Assembly (NCBI RefSeq): GCF_030272615.1
Contig: NC_081409.1
Coordinates: forward strand, 649,540,468 to 649,604,467
Direction of reading: 5' to 3'
DNA from: Cryptomeria japonica
Taxonomy: Eukaryota > Streptophyta > Pinopsida > Cupressales > Cupressaceae
Length of the DNA stretch: 64,000 nt
Shown: positions 10,937 through 22,215 of the stretch, in pieces
Layout: each line of letters begins with the position of its first letter
Numbering within the stretch: the first letter of the stretch is position 1
Notes under the pieces: model-generated
What the model was told of the DNA's origin: nothing
Database searches by the model: none
What the model saw: the letters and a program-made list of their open reading frames with translations, nothing else
Made by a program: the position numbers and the translations under genes

Positions 10937-12320
10937 ATGGATTGGCAATATACATTTCATAGAGAAGGTGGAGGATTCATCCCTTCCATTCCTATTCCAT
11001 CACCATCCATAGAAATATTAGCTCAACAAATCAAAACTTTGCAACAATAAGTGACAGACATGGCTAGTCCTGACAACCATAGGGGCTGGTTAGAAAAAAT
11101 GATGAGAGAAGTGATGACTACAAGGGAATTAGTATCAGACCAACATTATTATTCTTGTGAGACCATTCAAACATGCCAACCTTCATTCTTCAACAAAATC
11201 ATTCCTACCTCAGTTCAACCAACATTAGAGTCATGAAAACCTTCTTTTTCTTTCAACCCACTACATCAATCATACCAATCACATCAACCCAACATTCAAA
11301 GTACCTCTTTCAACCAAAATCAAACCCCATTCAACCAAAGTCCAAATCAAATTTCACACCAACCCAACATTCAAACCTCTTTCAAGAAAAATCAAACCCC
11401 TTTTAACCAAAGTCCAAATCAAAATTTATTTAACCAAAATCAAACATCTTTCACCCAAAATCAAACATATTTCAACCAAAATAAAAAACTAAAGCCCAAA
11501 TCAACCATATCTATCCACCATTTCATCATCCCCTGAAGTCACACAAGACCAATCCATGCCATCTCTATTCAATAACACAATCTCCCAAGGGTTATCCATC
11601 GTACAAATCCAATCTAATCCAAGTCATGATTCAGAGAGTCTCATTCAAAATCTTTCTTCATCAGGACAAAATGTTGTAACATTCTAACAATCTCCCATGA
11701 ATTTCCAAACTCCTTCCCCGTGTCAAGAGGATGATCCAAAATCAGAAGAAATGAGCCCTGAAACAAATAAAGATCAAGAACAACCACTTTCATCTTACCC
11801 AATTTTTGATCAAGATCCCATTGACCTAGAATATTATGATGATCCCCTTGCTCTTTTCTATTCCATTCATAATGAAACCCTTCCATCTCAAGAACAAAGT
11901 GTCCTTTCAAGTCCCATTCAACATCCACCTCCTAATAAAGATCAAGACATCCCTTCCATCCTCCCAAATAATCCCTTTGCAAACCAAGATCAAAGCACAC
12001 CTTTACCTTCATGTCCTAAACAAGATCCCATTATTTTTCCAAATCTTGATCAAGATCCCTCCATCCCTTCATCTCCATGTCATAGTCCTCCATGTTCCTC
12101 ACAAGATTTCCTCTCAAATGAACTTGCCATTTCTCCTGGTGATCCCAATACCTCTACACAAGTTGTTCATGCACCCCTTATTAATAAAATCACCAATCCA
12201 GATCATACTACACATAACAACTTGTCAACAAGTGTTTCATTATCTTGTTCAAGCACAATCGTAACACCAGCTAATAAGATCAACACTTGGTTAGTTTCAT
12301 CATCCTCTTCAAGTGCATGA
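10937..12320 (+). pseudogene. Element K gag-like Gln/Asn/Pro-rich protein (broken)
   Basis: ATG at 10937 begins MDWQYTFHREGGGF. After a stop at 11048-11050 the same frame continues through HRGWLEKMMREV to 11236. Then comes a low-complexity stretch of FNQNQTPF/NQSPNQ-type repeats (about 11290-11480). A second clear frame, 11697-12320 (207 codons), is rich in Asp-Gln, Pro and Ser (repeated PNxDQDP-type motifs). At least one frameshift separates the two. No zinc knuckle, protease or RT is visible. From its place between LTR-type ends I infer a gag-like product of a non-autonomous element; other roles are possible. Confidence 0.5.
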
Positions 12321-12419
12321 ATAAAAATAGGCATAAAACCCACTCATGTCATAACTTCGAAACCAATTTGTCTCATACACCCGCACTTGATAGATTGGGG
12401 GCAAGAGAATCTACCATAG

Positions 12420-12638
12420 TTGGATTTCTTTGAAACTGATAAGGCTATACCTGAATTCATGGGTTCCAGAACTAGATTTCCTTACGATGATCCACAAAAT
12501 CGAAAAACTAATAAAATCGATATTGGAGATTTTGAACATATACACTTAGTTGAGTCCTTATATCCTATTGAAAAACACATCTTTATCCAACTCTTCAAAC
12601 AAAGACCAATGAACTACCTACACAAATATTATACCTAA
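12420..12638 (+). pseudogene. Short open frame in K
   Basis: 72 codons from MDFFETDKAIPEF to HKYYT, directly after the K gag-like frame and separated from it by about 100 bp with stops. It may be the decayed C-terminal part of the same product. No family recognised. Confidence 0.3.
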
Positions 12639-13768
12639 GGGCTCGGTTAGTAAAGGTTTTACTTTCTGCATTGCATATCATTTTATTCAAAGCACTACAT
12701 CGCATATAGCTTCTTTTCCAAATGCATCACATTCGCAAGGTTTCTGCATTTGCATATAGCATCATCAATAAAACAAGGCAACTGTTCAAATTTATCATTC
12801 ATTTGCATTTAAGAGAAACAAGGTACATCTCCTTTCTTAGATATTCGGACATGAAGTCTTTGAGGTCCTAAGGTCATTCATTTTCAACATTACCCTGTGA
12901 TGACGCTTTACTTATGGTTGGGTAGTGATTTCACTATTTGAGACTTGTTAACCCACAATCTATCAATTACTATATCTCAAACACAATAAATCTATAATTT
13001 ACTCGAGACACCTAGTTGATAATATGACTAGTAAAAAATCTAAAATTCTACTTCAGTGCCGCTGTAATTGTCACACCCAAGTAGGTTTCATTGCTTACAA
13101 GTCAAGGCAAGAAAATAAAAAGAAAAAATAGCTATGCCAAATATTCATCTCAAGGCAAAAGAGCAATGATATATAACTGAAATATCATGCATGCAAATGC
13201 AACAAAAAGCTTGACTATGGGAACATGCAAGTAACTCCATCAGGGCTATGAACACCTACTAGCAATGGAGCAATATTTGAGCAATTACAGTCTATAACCT
13301 CGTCGGAGCTCTCAAGGCTTGCTGGTAGCGAGGCTCTATTCGGGATCCTTTTGAAGTTAGAATAATCCATGTAGCTAGTCATATAGGATGCTAAAGCTCT
13401 TTAGTGAACACAAGAGCAATAATTAACTCATCTACACACACATGGGCAAAAGAAGATGAAAGTTTCAAGAACCAATGGGGAAGTTTTTTGTGTCTCCATT
13501 TGCAAATCCTAGTCACTAAGTGTGTTGAGTTGAATGTTCCAAAGGGCCTTAGGGATTGATTGACCGCTTATCTATGAAAGGTTTTGCACCTCCATTTCAA
13601 TTGGTGTATTACAAAAGTAAAAAACAAACATAGTCAACCTTGTTCAAATAGGAAATGCATCTTCATCCTGCATATTGTATTCACATAGGTCATGTTGAAA
13701 ATTCATTTGTCTCCACATACATTCTGCAGATCTTCATGTCATACATGACTGCACACTGGGGGCATAAC

Positions 13769-14012
13769 TTAAAAAATCCTAAAAATCATATAAAGTCCTG
13801 AAAAAAATCCAAAAAATATATAAAGTCATGAAAAAAATCCAAAAAATCATATAAAGTCCTGAAAAAATCCTAAAAATCATTTAAAGTCCTAAAAAAATCC
13901 TAAAAATCATATAAAGTCATGAAAAAATCCTAAAAATCATATAAAGTCTTGAAAAAATCCAAAAAATCATATAAAGTCCTAAAAAAATCCTAAAAAATCA
14001 TGTAACGTCCTT
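13769..14012 (+). repeat. Tandem repeat, 30-bp unit, about 8 copies
   Basis: The unit is close to AAAAAAATCCTAAAAATCAT followed by ATAAAGTCCTG. Variants include AAAGTCATG and AAAGTCTTG. Confidence 0.9.
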
Positions 14013-14017
14013 CAACA

Positions 14018-14160
14018 AAATCCAAAAACAATGAAAAACATAAAAATCCAAAAACAATGAAAAACTCAAAATCCAAAAACAATGAGAAACTCAAAATCCA
14101 AAAACAATGAAAAACTCAAAATCCAAAAAACATTGAAATATTCAAAATTCAAAAACATTG
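14018..14160 (+). repeat. Tandem repeat, about 25-bp unit, about 5 copies
   Basis: The unit is close to AATCCAAAAACAATGAAAAA plus CTCAA. It abuts the 30-bp array and shares the AAATCC core, so one array may have evolved from the other. Confidence 0.85.
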
Positions 14161-15252
14161 AAAATCATAAAATACCAAAAACATCCATATAATGTCCTGA
14201 AAAAGTCAACCAAAAAACATCAGATAAAGTCTTGAAAAAATATCAAAAACATTCAAATATGGATCCACATAATCTAAAAACATCGAAAAAGGTCTTGGAA
14301 AAAAACAAAATAAAAAAATCAATCAATCCGAAAAACTTGCAATAAAATGTCTTGTGAGAAACAAATACCCTAGCAGATATCCAACAAACACTTCACACGA
14401 AGTTAACAAAGAATATGACTATCCAGTCAAACATCTGCAATCAACTGATCAAACTGTCTTATCAATCATATCATATCCATATCAAAGTGATCATTATCTT
14501 GCCTTAAACAGAAAATGATACACTTGAAATCAGACAGGTCAGTCTTAAACAGGGTCCGCAACTTTCTCAGATCAGACATTATCAACCATCACATCAAGCA
14601 ACTGAGAACGAAGGCACAAGGTCAATATAGCTGCTGAATTTTGTCCGGGTCAGTCTTTATCTTTTATCATTTGGCGACAGATTATGTTCCTATGCTACTC
14701 AAGGATGTCCACAAGTGACTAGAGGAGCCATGATGGGCATTATCTTTTTCTTTGTTTGTTGCTTGTCTGCTACGTATTTGTTTCTTCAATGAGATATCTT
14801 TGCATCTTGGTTCCTTATACCTTGATGTGCTAAGCTTCATTGTTCAATAATAAGGCTCAGTGATGAATATATATTGACGCAATAAATAATGACACAAGTT
14901 CGTGAATCATTCATTTTCATTTCATTTGATTTGCTTATTGCTAGTTTGCTGATTCTTTTCTCATTGTCTCTTTCTAAATCAGTTTCTATCATCTAACATT
15001 ATTCTATTTCTTTCTAAGGTTCATTCTCACATATTCTATCTCAATATCATATTCACATCACCTATCTCTATCTCTAATCCGCTACATTCTTCTATCTTTC
15101 ATCTCACATTCTTTTTTTTTTCGAGAGATCATTCATATCTTTAATGCACAAACAATCTCTTGAGGGGGCATTACACCCTAAGTATCATCGGGGCATACTG
15201 AGGCAATTTTTTTTTAATTTTCTTTGAAGCAATGTCATTCTAAGTTTGTCTC

Positions 15253-15265
15253 AAAGAGGGGCAAA
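15253..15265 (+). other. Polypurine tract of element K
   Basis: AAAGAGGGGCAAA immediately before the LTR start TGTAGACACC. This is the usual position of the plus-strand primer. Confidence 0.75.
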
Positions 15266-16516
15266 TGTAGACACCTAAAAATGTCTCATGGATCATGTAC
15301 TAATTATTCCTCTAATTGATTAAATAATTCTTTAATTCTTTAATTAAGTTAATTAATCTTATTCTTCTATTTCATATTTCCTCATAATCTTACAAATTAT
15401 TCTATTTCTTATTTTATCATCATTTAATCATTTTAACCATTTTCTGAATGTTAATTAAATATTTGTTATTTAATTAATTATGATTAATTCCCCAATTTAA
15501 ATAATCTTCATTATTTAAATAAATTAATGCTCAATTTCTATCTCTAATCATTTAATCATTCAACCCTCTTCTAAATATTAATTAAATGTTTTATTATTGA
15601 ATTACTTATGATTTAATCCTTTAAATTAAATAATCTTTATTATTTAATTAAATTCTATTTCTGCATAATTAAATAGTTTCTTTAAATTATTTAATTAGCT
15701 AACTAATTCTTCCATTTCCAAATCCCCAAATTCTAATTTCATTTAATTTCATATTCTTCTAATTTCTTCCAAATTTAATTACATGTGCATGATTTCAAAA
15801 ACCAAATTGAAAATCAAAGTCAAGTTCTAAATATACTCAAATACTAAATTGAATTAAATAAATTCAATTATTTGAATAAATTTCATGCAAAGATTAAATT
15901 GAAAATCTAAATCTAAATGCAAGCACATGCTAAATCAATTAATTAAATCATTTATCTCTCCAATCTCTATTTCCATCTTTCTGTTAGCTTTTTCTAAATT
16001 AAGCTTTCTTTGTCATCTTCTTAATTTCCTCCAATCATTCTTTTTTCTTCTTTCAGTTAGCTTTTTCTCAATCAGTTCACTCAATTAATCTATTCAATCT
16101 ATTCAGTTTCACTCCTACAATTAGCAGTTCAACTATCAATTTTCATGTGAGCTCACTTGAGTTCCACCTCTTAATCAATTTGTTCCACCTTTCAATCAAT
16201 CTTCTCCAAAAATCTATAAATTGAGCATTCAATCTCCATTTTCAATAATCATGAACTTCGAATCTTTGTGTCACTTGCAGGTTACCAGTGCAATATCTGA
16301 GAGCCATCATACCACAGAGAAGAGAAGAGCAATGGAAGTGATATGCAATTTTGGAATAGGGAGATTTTGATTGATTTGATTTATAATTCCTATTTGCTTG
16401 ATATTGCATTATTTCATTGTCTTGTTTGTTAGATTCTTTGATTAGATAGGGATTCGTGATTTTCCCTTTGATTCTAATTGATACATTGTTATTAAGATGA
16501 ATTCTACATGCATACA
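15266..16516 (+). repeat. Element K 3' LTR
   Basis: Starts TGTAGACACC after a polypurine tract and ends CATACA at 16516, where copia B2 RT coding sequence resumes (GTTACAACTGAG). It is strongly AT-rich in its first half. The match at 1-35 suggests the partner LTR lies at and before the window start. I favour a gypsy-type LTR from the TGTAGACACC start and tract, but no gypsy enzyme is present. Confidence 0.75.
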
Positions 16517-17152
16517 GTTACAACTGAGAAATCGACAAGGAAAAATGTTTCTGCACCGGTAAATCCTACAAGATACAAATCTATGATTGGAGGTCTACTA
16601 TATTTAACTCAGACTAGCCCTGACATAATGAATGTTGTTTGTATTGCATCTAGATATTAGAGTGATCCTAGAGAAAATCATGAGAGTGTGATGAAAATAA
16701 TTTTTTGATATTTGTAAGGTACATCTGAATATGGTTTGTGGTACCCTAAGGATGATGACTTTACTTTATGTGCATATACAGATTCATATTGGACAGGAGA
16801 TGTTGATGACCATAAATGTACTTCTGGTGGAGCTTTCTTTCTTGGAAAGAAGTTGGTTTCATGGATCAACAAGAAACAATCATGTACTTCTTTATCTACT
16901 GTTGAAGTTGAGTATGTTGCTGCTGCTACTAACTATATACAAGTTCTATGGATGAAGAAAATATTGAAGGATATTAAAGTGCATTGCAATAGACCGATAG
17001 TTATTCGCTGTGACAACTCTGCTGCTATAGACATATCAAAGAATCTGGTATTTCACTCTAAGACAAAACACATAGCTATCGAGTATAAGTTTTTGAAGGA
17101 GAAGGTGGAAGAGAATGAAGTTAAACTGGTTTATGTGAACATTAAAGAGTAG
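16517..17152 (+). pseudogene. Copia B2 RT C-terminus and RNase H (broken)
   Basis: Begins in the middle of RT (VTTEKS, then TRYKSMIGGLLYLTQT) and continues to RNase H. RNase H shows CAYTDSYWTGD, then FFLGKKLVSW, then STVEVEYVAA with its acidic residue, and IRCDNSAAID. Stops lie near 16659 and 16706 and at 17150-17152, and the last codons (TKPLPK-equivalent) are frameshifted. The abrupt 5' edge coincides with the end of the K LTR, so this is an interrupted gene rather than a 5' truncation. Confidence 0.88.
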
Positions 17153-17599
17153 ATTGCAGACATTTCACTAAATCTTTGCCTAAAGAATCATTTGAGTACC
17201 TGAGAGATAGGTTAGGGGTTTCTACCCCTCTGACAGAGAACTAATTGATGTTATTTGGCATCAGTCCGGTATGCATTATCAAAGATATTATTCTTTCTAG
17301 ATTGATGTGGGGATGATACTGCTCAGGGGGAGTAGTTAGCCTTGTGATTTAGTGGTTTTTGGTTTTTTCTTTGATATTTTTGTCAGATTTATGGCATTGA
17401 TGTCAAAGGGGGAGAGATATATGTGAAAAATAGAGATATTACTCATAGGGGGAGTTTGGTCTTTGTTTCAGAACTTCATTTCTATATCTTTGAGTGGGAG
17501 ATTGTTGGTTGTCTCCCATTGGGGGAGACTTGTTTGGCATTTCTTGGCACTTGGATGTTTTTCACAACTAGTGTTGCCATCAATGCAAAAGGGGGATAT
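17153..17599 (+). other. Copia B2 3' untranslated tract with polypurine repeats
   Basis: Purine tracts of the form AGGGGGAG occur near 17323, 17404 and 17449. The presumed primer AAAAGGGGGATAT lies just before 17600. No gene. Confidence 0.75.
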
Positions 17600-18812
17600 T
17601 GTTGGTCATTTGAAGGAATTGATTATGTGTTGCATCGATGTTTTGTCATTGATTTCAACACTAGCTATTTTGGTTGCTTTACCGGTATCCTTCTGGTCCT
17701 GGTAGGTTATTTGGTTTCTAGTTGGATTGGATCATCATGATCCGGTATACTCTGATATGTTTTGGTTATGGAATTGTCTTATTTATGCTCATGTTCAGTC
17801 AGTTGGTTTTGATCTGGTGATCGGATGCTATCCTGTTTACTAGTAAGCTTGGTTTGTTGTTCCAATGAATGTTTCACCGATAGAGCTTTGTTCAAGATCT
17901 TTGATGATATGCATACGTGGTGTTGTTGCGGCTTCTAGTGGAGATTCAGGACGTTGATGGTGATCATGTTCGAGACTTGGTTGATGGAGATCATTGCTTT
18001 AGCGTGTATACCTAAATTGGGTCTTGGTGTATCTAGGTTACGGATCGGCTTAATGTAACGTGTGGATTGGACCTCTCAATGTATTTTCAGGATGTATTAT
18101 GGGTTGGATATTATTTGTTTGGTCTTAGGATGATATATTTTGTAATTATGTAATTGTTTTATTGTCTCGTGGCTGACCTTATTGTTTGTGGTCGAGGGTT
18201 TGTATATATATGATGTAAGATCTCATTGTAGATTAGATATGGTATGGGATATGGATATGTAAGGAGCAAATAATGTAATAATCATTCATGCAGAGGATTT
18301 GGTTGATCATTGGTAATTGAGTTGGGTTTATGTAAGAGGATTTAGTCCTCCAGTATTGAGCTTAACCAAAACTATACTCAAGCATAGGAGATGCTATATT
18401 TGTAGTTCATTCTTTCTTCCAGATTGTAGTGTGGATTTCTATGTAGTCAGTTAGACTCCTTTTGTGATGAGCAGTGTGCTCTAGGTTGTTGGCCTTCTGA
18501 CAAGTGCAGGCCCTAATTCACATACTTACTACAAAAGTATTATTTGACTATGGGCAGGCTTCCCACCTTGGTTTTTCCCTTCAATGGCTTTTCCACGTTT
18601 AAATCTTGGTGTCATGTGGATGGTATTTATTCTCTGATTATTGTTTGTGCTTAATTGGTTTATCGGCTGTTTGGGTATTTGGGTTATGCATTTTGATATT
18701 GATTTTTTGGGTTTTGGTATTAAAGTTTAAATTCCTTAAGGTTCTTATAATCTGGTGAGAACTGATTCACACCCCCTCTCAGTTGTCTTCCAGTTATTTG
18801 AACTATCTAACA
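17600..18812 (+). repeat. Copia B2 3' LTR
   Basis: Starts TGTTGGTCAT after the polypurine tract and ends ATCTAACA at 18812. It contains the shared GAGCAGTGTGCTCTAGG block and the GGCTTCCCACC/GGTTTTTCCC block near the 3' end. No primer site follows, so this is the outer end of the element. Confidence 0.88.
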
Positions 18813-19590
18813 GAAGCTATCACTGGTGAGGAGGAGCGTCAAATAGATCAATTTGGACCAGCTAGCAAGAGTAAACACAATGGAAACACAAAGATACGAT
18901 GGAGGCAATGCAGAAAAAAATATTTTATTGCATAAAAATTGATTACATCCAACCGGTAACAACTGGATTACAACATACCGTCTCACAGGCTTGGTAGAAT
19001 ATACAGAATAGGTCACAACCGAGACCTTGAATCTTGAGATCTATCTTCTATGCATAGTATATCTACTTGATTCTCTAATTAATTACATTATAATGCACAA
19101 TTAAAATTATATATATCGATCCAAAGGATCTGGATGACCTAAAAGGGATCAAAACCCAAAGAACAAGACCTAACGTGCAAAATAAATAAGGTCGGCCTCC
19201 ACCAAGAGATTCCTTCAGAAAATCCAAAGGATGAAATGTAGATCGTGGTAAAAGGTCAGCCTCCAATGAACATTAGAATCAATGCCCAAGGCTCTGCAAG
19301 CTTCAGAAGGGGTTCTGGTAGATCACCAAAATAGTTCCAAGCAACTGTTAACAAGAACTATCAACCGGTAACATGAAACTGTCATGGAAACCGGTAGTGA
19401 TATCTTGCCAGAAAATGATCCAAATACGATGTGGTCTGGAAGCAATAAATATGATCAAGTCATCAAGTAGAATCCAACTCCACAGGATCCGGTGAGCCAA
19501 AATCGGGACACACAGAAATGAAAACTGAAACTACAAACAAAAATAAAAATAAAAAGCAAAATGTTTTTGGTTGATGCAAGATTGCTATGA
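18813..19590. other. Unassigned sequence between B2 and C
   Basis: Flank of B2. The first 50 bp could encode a GEEERQIDQFGPASKSK-like peptide, but too little remains to name. ACCGGTA words recur, as in the LTRs of this window, so part may be a diverged LTR in minus orientation. No open frame of substance. Confidence 0.3.
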
Positions 19591-19787
19591 ATCGGGGATG
19601 CTCTTGCATCATGGTTTGACCTATCCCAATTTGTCTTGTTGTTTATCTTCGTTTTGGCTTTGATTCTGATTTGGTATGATCAGATCCTTGGATGTGGTTT
19701 TGGATGCTTATTTTGGATGGTTATATGCTTTCCATATTCTGTTGGTTCATGTGTTGGTGCTCTGGTAACTATCGCTTATGTTCTCGG
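19591..19787 (+). repeat. Copia C 5' LTR, left fragment
   Basis: From about 19611 it parallels the C 3' LTR from about 48645: GACCTATCCYRATTTGTCTT, then TTTTGGCTTTGATTCTGATT, then ATCGCTTATGTTCTCGG. It stops at CTCGG, where element D begins. The corresponding LTR end lies at 36807-37026. Confidence 0.75.
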
Positions 19788-20587
19788 TGTTGGCAAATGC
19801 ACACTCCAATGAGATATTGTAGGTGATTGAAGGCTTTGTCATTGATGACAACCTTACAATCCTATGACACCGACAAGACAATTTATCGGCACCAGCAAGG
19901 TCAGACTCTACACCGATACACAGACCACCGACAGTGAAAGGAAGTATATCGGCACAAAAGCCGACATGAATTTTGTTTATAATATATTTTGTAAATTATT
20001 GTAAAATCATTGTAAGCCGACTTGGAAAGTTGTAAAATGACTCATATATATAAGAGATCATTGTAGAATATTTTAAGTGATGAAACAAAGCAAGAAGATA
20101 GGCGAATTAAAGCAGACCTATTATGCGAATTATAGGTTAAGGGTTTATGTATAAAGCAAAGCTTAAACCGGTACTAGATCTAGAATAGTAGATGCTATTT
20201 TGAAGCAATACAAGACATTGGATTTATATAATCCATTTTTGTAAGTCAGTGAGACTTCCCATTTTGTAATTGAGCAGTGAGCTCTAGGCACTTGGCCTTC
20301 CTGCATGTGCAGGCCCCTCTTGTAGAAGTAATACTCTCTTATTGGCCAGTAAGTGAATATTGTGGGTCACAAATCCCACTGAGGTTTTCCCACAAAGGGT
20401 TTCCTTGTTTAACTACTATGTTATGGTGTGTTTTTCATGTGGTTGTTGTTATCTCTGTTTATTGAATTATTTCTTGTTTATAGGTATACAGTATTGATAT
20501 GCTTTACATGTTTTAAGTTAAGAAAATCTTATAACCGGTTAGATACTGATTCACCCCCCCCTCTCAGTATCTTTGGGAATCCTAACA
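19788..20587 (+). repeat. Element D 5' LTR
   Basis: 800 bp, TGTTGGCAAATGC to CCTAACA. Homologous to 33951-34759. Contains the GAGCAGTGAGCTCTAGG block, a GGTTTTCCCACAAAGGG block and a C-run near its end, as in the copia families. Confidence 0.93.
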
Positions 20588-20588
20588 A

Positions 20589-20601
20589 TTGGTATTAGAT
20601 C
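20589..20601 (+). other. Primer-binding site (D1), degraded
   Basis: TTGGTATTAGATC: two changes from the perfect site retained in the second copy (34761-34773). Confidence 0.8.
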
Positions 20602-20658
20602 TTGGTCCTCTATTTTGAGAAGCCTAACAGCTTGAGGAAGATCTTGACACCAGTAGAA

Positions 20659-21848
20659 ATGGAAAACCCAATGAAGCAATTAGAAGGAGCTCTCTCAGAC
20701 TATGATACAGAAAAGTTGAAAAATATCGAACTTGAAGATGATCTAAAAGCTGCACAGGATATTATTCAAGCACTTCAAGAAAATCTTACCATTGCAAGAA
20801 ACAAGAGAAGAGAACTTTGTGAAAAGATGCAAAATGAAAATGATGAAAATGAAACTCTTAGTGATCTGATGAATAAGCTAAAACAAGAAAACATGACAAT
20901 GATATTTTGTAAAGAAATTGAAGATAGAAATAAGAATGAAGAAGACTGAATGATGCTACAAATGAAAACACAAGACTTGGTTATGAAAATGATATATTGA
21001 AGACAGATCTGATGCATGCACAAAATAACTCAAATGAACTCATGAGACAGAAAGGTATCTTGGAAAGAAAAATCCAAGAAAAGCTCAGAAGAACTTGGTG
21101 ACTTGTTGAAGAATTATTAGAAGACTTGACCAGAAGACTCAATGATGCTACAAATGAAAAAACAAGATTTAGTTATGAAAATGATATGTTGAAGATAGAT
21201 CTGATGCATGCACAAAATAACTCAAATGAACTCATGAGACAGAAAGGTATCTTGGAAAGAGAACTGGATACTGCAAATCAACCCAAAGAAAAATTCAAGA
21301 AAAGCTCAAAAGAACTTGGTGACTTGTTGAAGAATCAGAAACCTAATGGTGACACTAATGGCCTTGGCTTTGAAGTTGGTGAAAGCTCCGGTACTGCAAA
21401 CACACATGATCATAGAAATCTGGTAAGACAACCTAATGCTTACAAATTTAATGGCAAATGCTTTAACTGTAACAAGTATGGTCATAGAGAAAATCAATGT
21501 AGATCTAGAAATTATCAGAGCACTAATACACCCACCGGTCAATGTTCCAAATGCAACAAAGTTAGTCATAATTCAGAAAATTGCAAAATGAATGTAAGAT
21601 GTTATGTTTGTGGAAGATTTGGACACTTATCTAATCAATGCAGAACACAAACCGGCATAGGATATGGAAAAGCTATTCAGAAAAATAATGTGACTTGTTA
21701 TGCCTATAACAAGATTGGACATATTGCTAAATTTTGTAGAAGCAAGTCCTCGCCGGTAAATAACAAAGGTCCTAGTTTGAAAGGTAAAGAAAAAGTTGAA
21801 GAGGTAAACCAGGAATTCTCAAAACAATGGATCACAAAATCAGAATAG
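20659..21848 (+). pseudogene. Element D1 gag (broken)
   Basis: ATG at 20659 starts a Glu/Lys/Asn-rich coiled-coil protein (MENPMKQLEGALSDYD). Near the C-terminus are four CCHC-type boxes: CFNCNKYGHRENQC, CSKCNKVSHNSENC, CYVCGRFGHLSNQC and CYAYNKIGHIAKFC, the last lacking one Cys. A direct duplication of about 190 bp (units starting about 20951 and 21143) and associated frameshifts break the coiled-coil part; the intact arrangement is in the second copy at 34831. The zinc knuckles imply RNA binding in the virus-like particle, as for retroelement nucleocapsids. Confidence 0.85.
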
Positions 21849-22215
21849 AGTAACACTCGACCGGCATAACAGAGTAACACTCCACCGACAGGAGACTCTT
21901 CATCCAACTGAAGAAAATTCCTTTGAGGGTTTGGCAATCAAATGTGAAACATGCTATTATTCCCTTGGTTGATGGTGAGAAGTTGAAATTACTTCTATGC
22001 CAGCAGATAAGTTAAGTCATTAATTAACCAACAAGCATTAAATGTGGTGGTTGGCAAAATTAACATTATAAAATAGTATTTTGGCTCCATTTTCATTTCA
22101 CTAAGCATTCAAACCTTCAAGAGCATGAAAATTCCAAAGCAAAGGCATTCTGAGCAAAGAAGTGAAGCAACTCATCAAGAAATCATTCCTAAGGTAGATA
22201 ATGGTATTTATAATC

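Larger units (their letters stand above)
12639..15252 (+). other. Long noncoding interior of K
   Basis: About 2.6 kb with no credible coding frame, apart from the two minisatellite-like arrays listed separately. Such gene-poor interiors are typical of large non-autonomous LTR derivatives (LARD-type), which is how I read K. Confidence 0.55.
16517..18812 (+). mobile_element. Copia B2, 3' portion (interrupted by K)
   Basis: The RT C-terminus, RNase H, 3' untranslated tract and 3' LTR remain. The upstream half of the element should lie before the window, on the other side of K. The closest relative in this window is minus-strand B1, and both LTRs share the TGTTGGYCAT...GATGGAATTG-like start. Confidence 0.85.

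Noticed and set aside
13769-14160. A-rich repeats as a CRISPR or centromeric satellite
   Set aside because: Units are contiguous without spacers, only a few hundred bp long, and sit inside an element.
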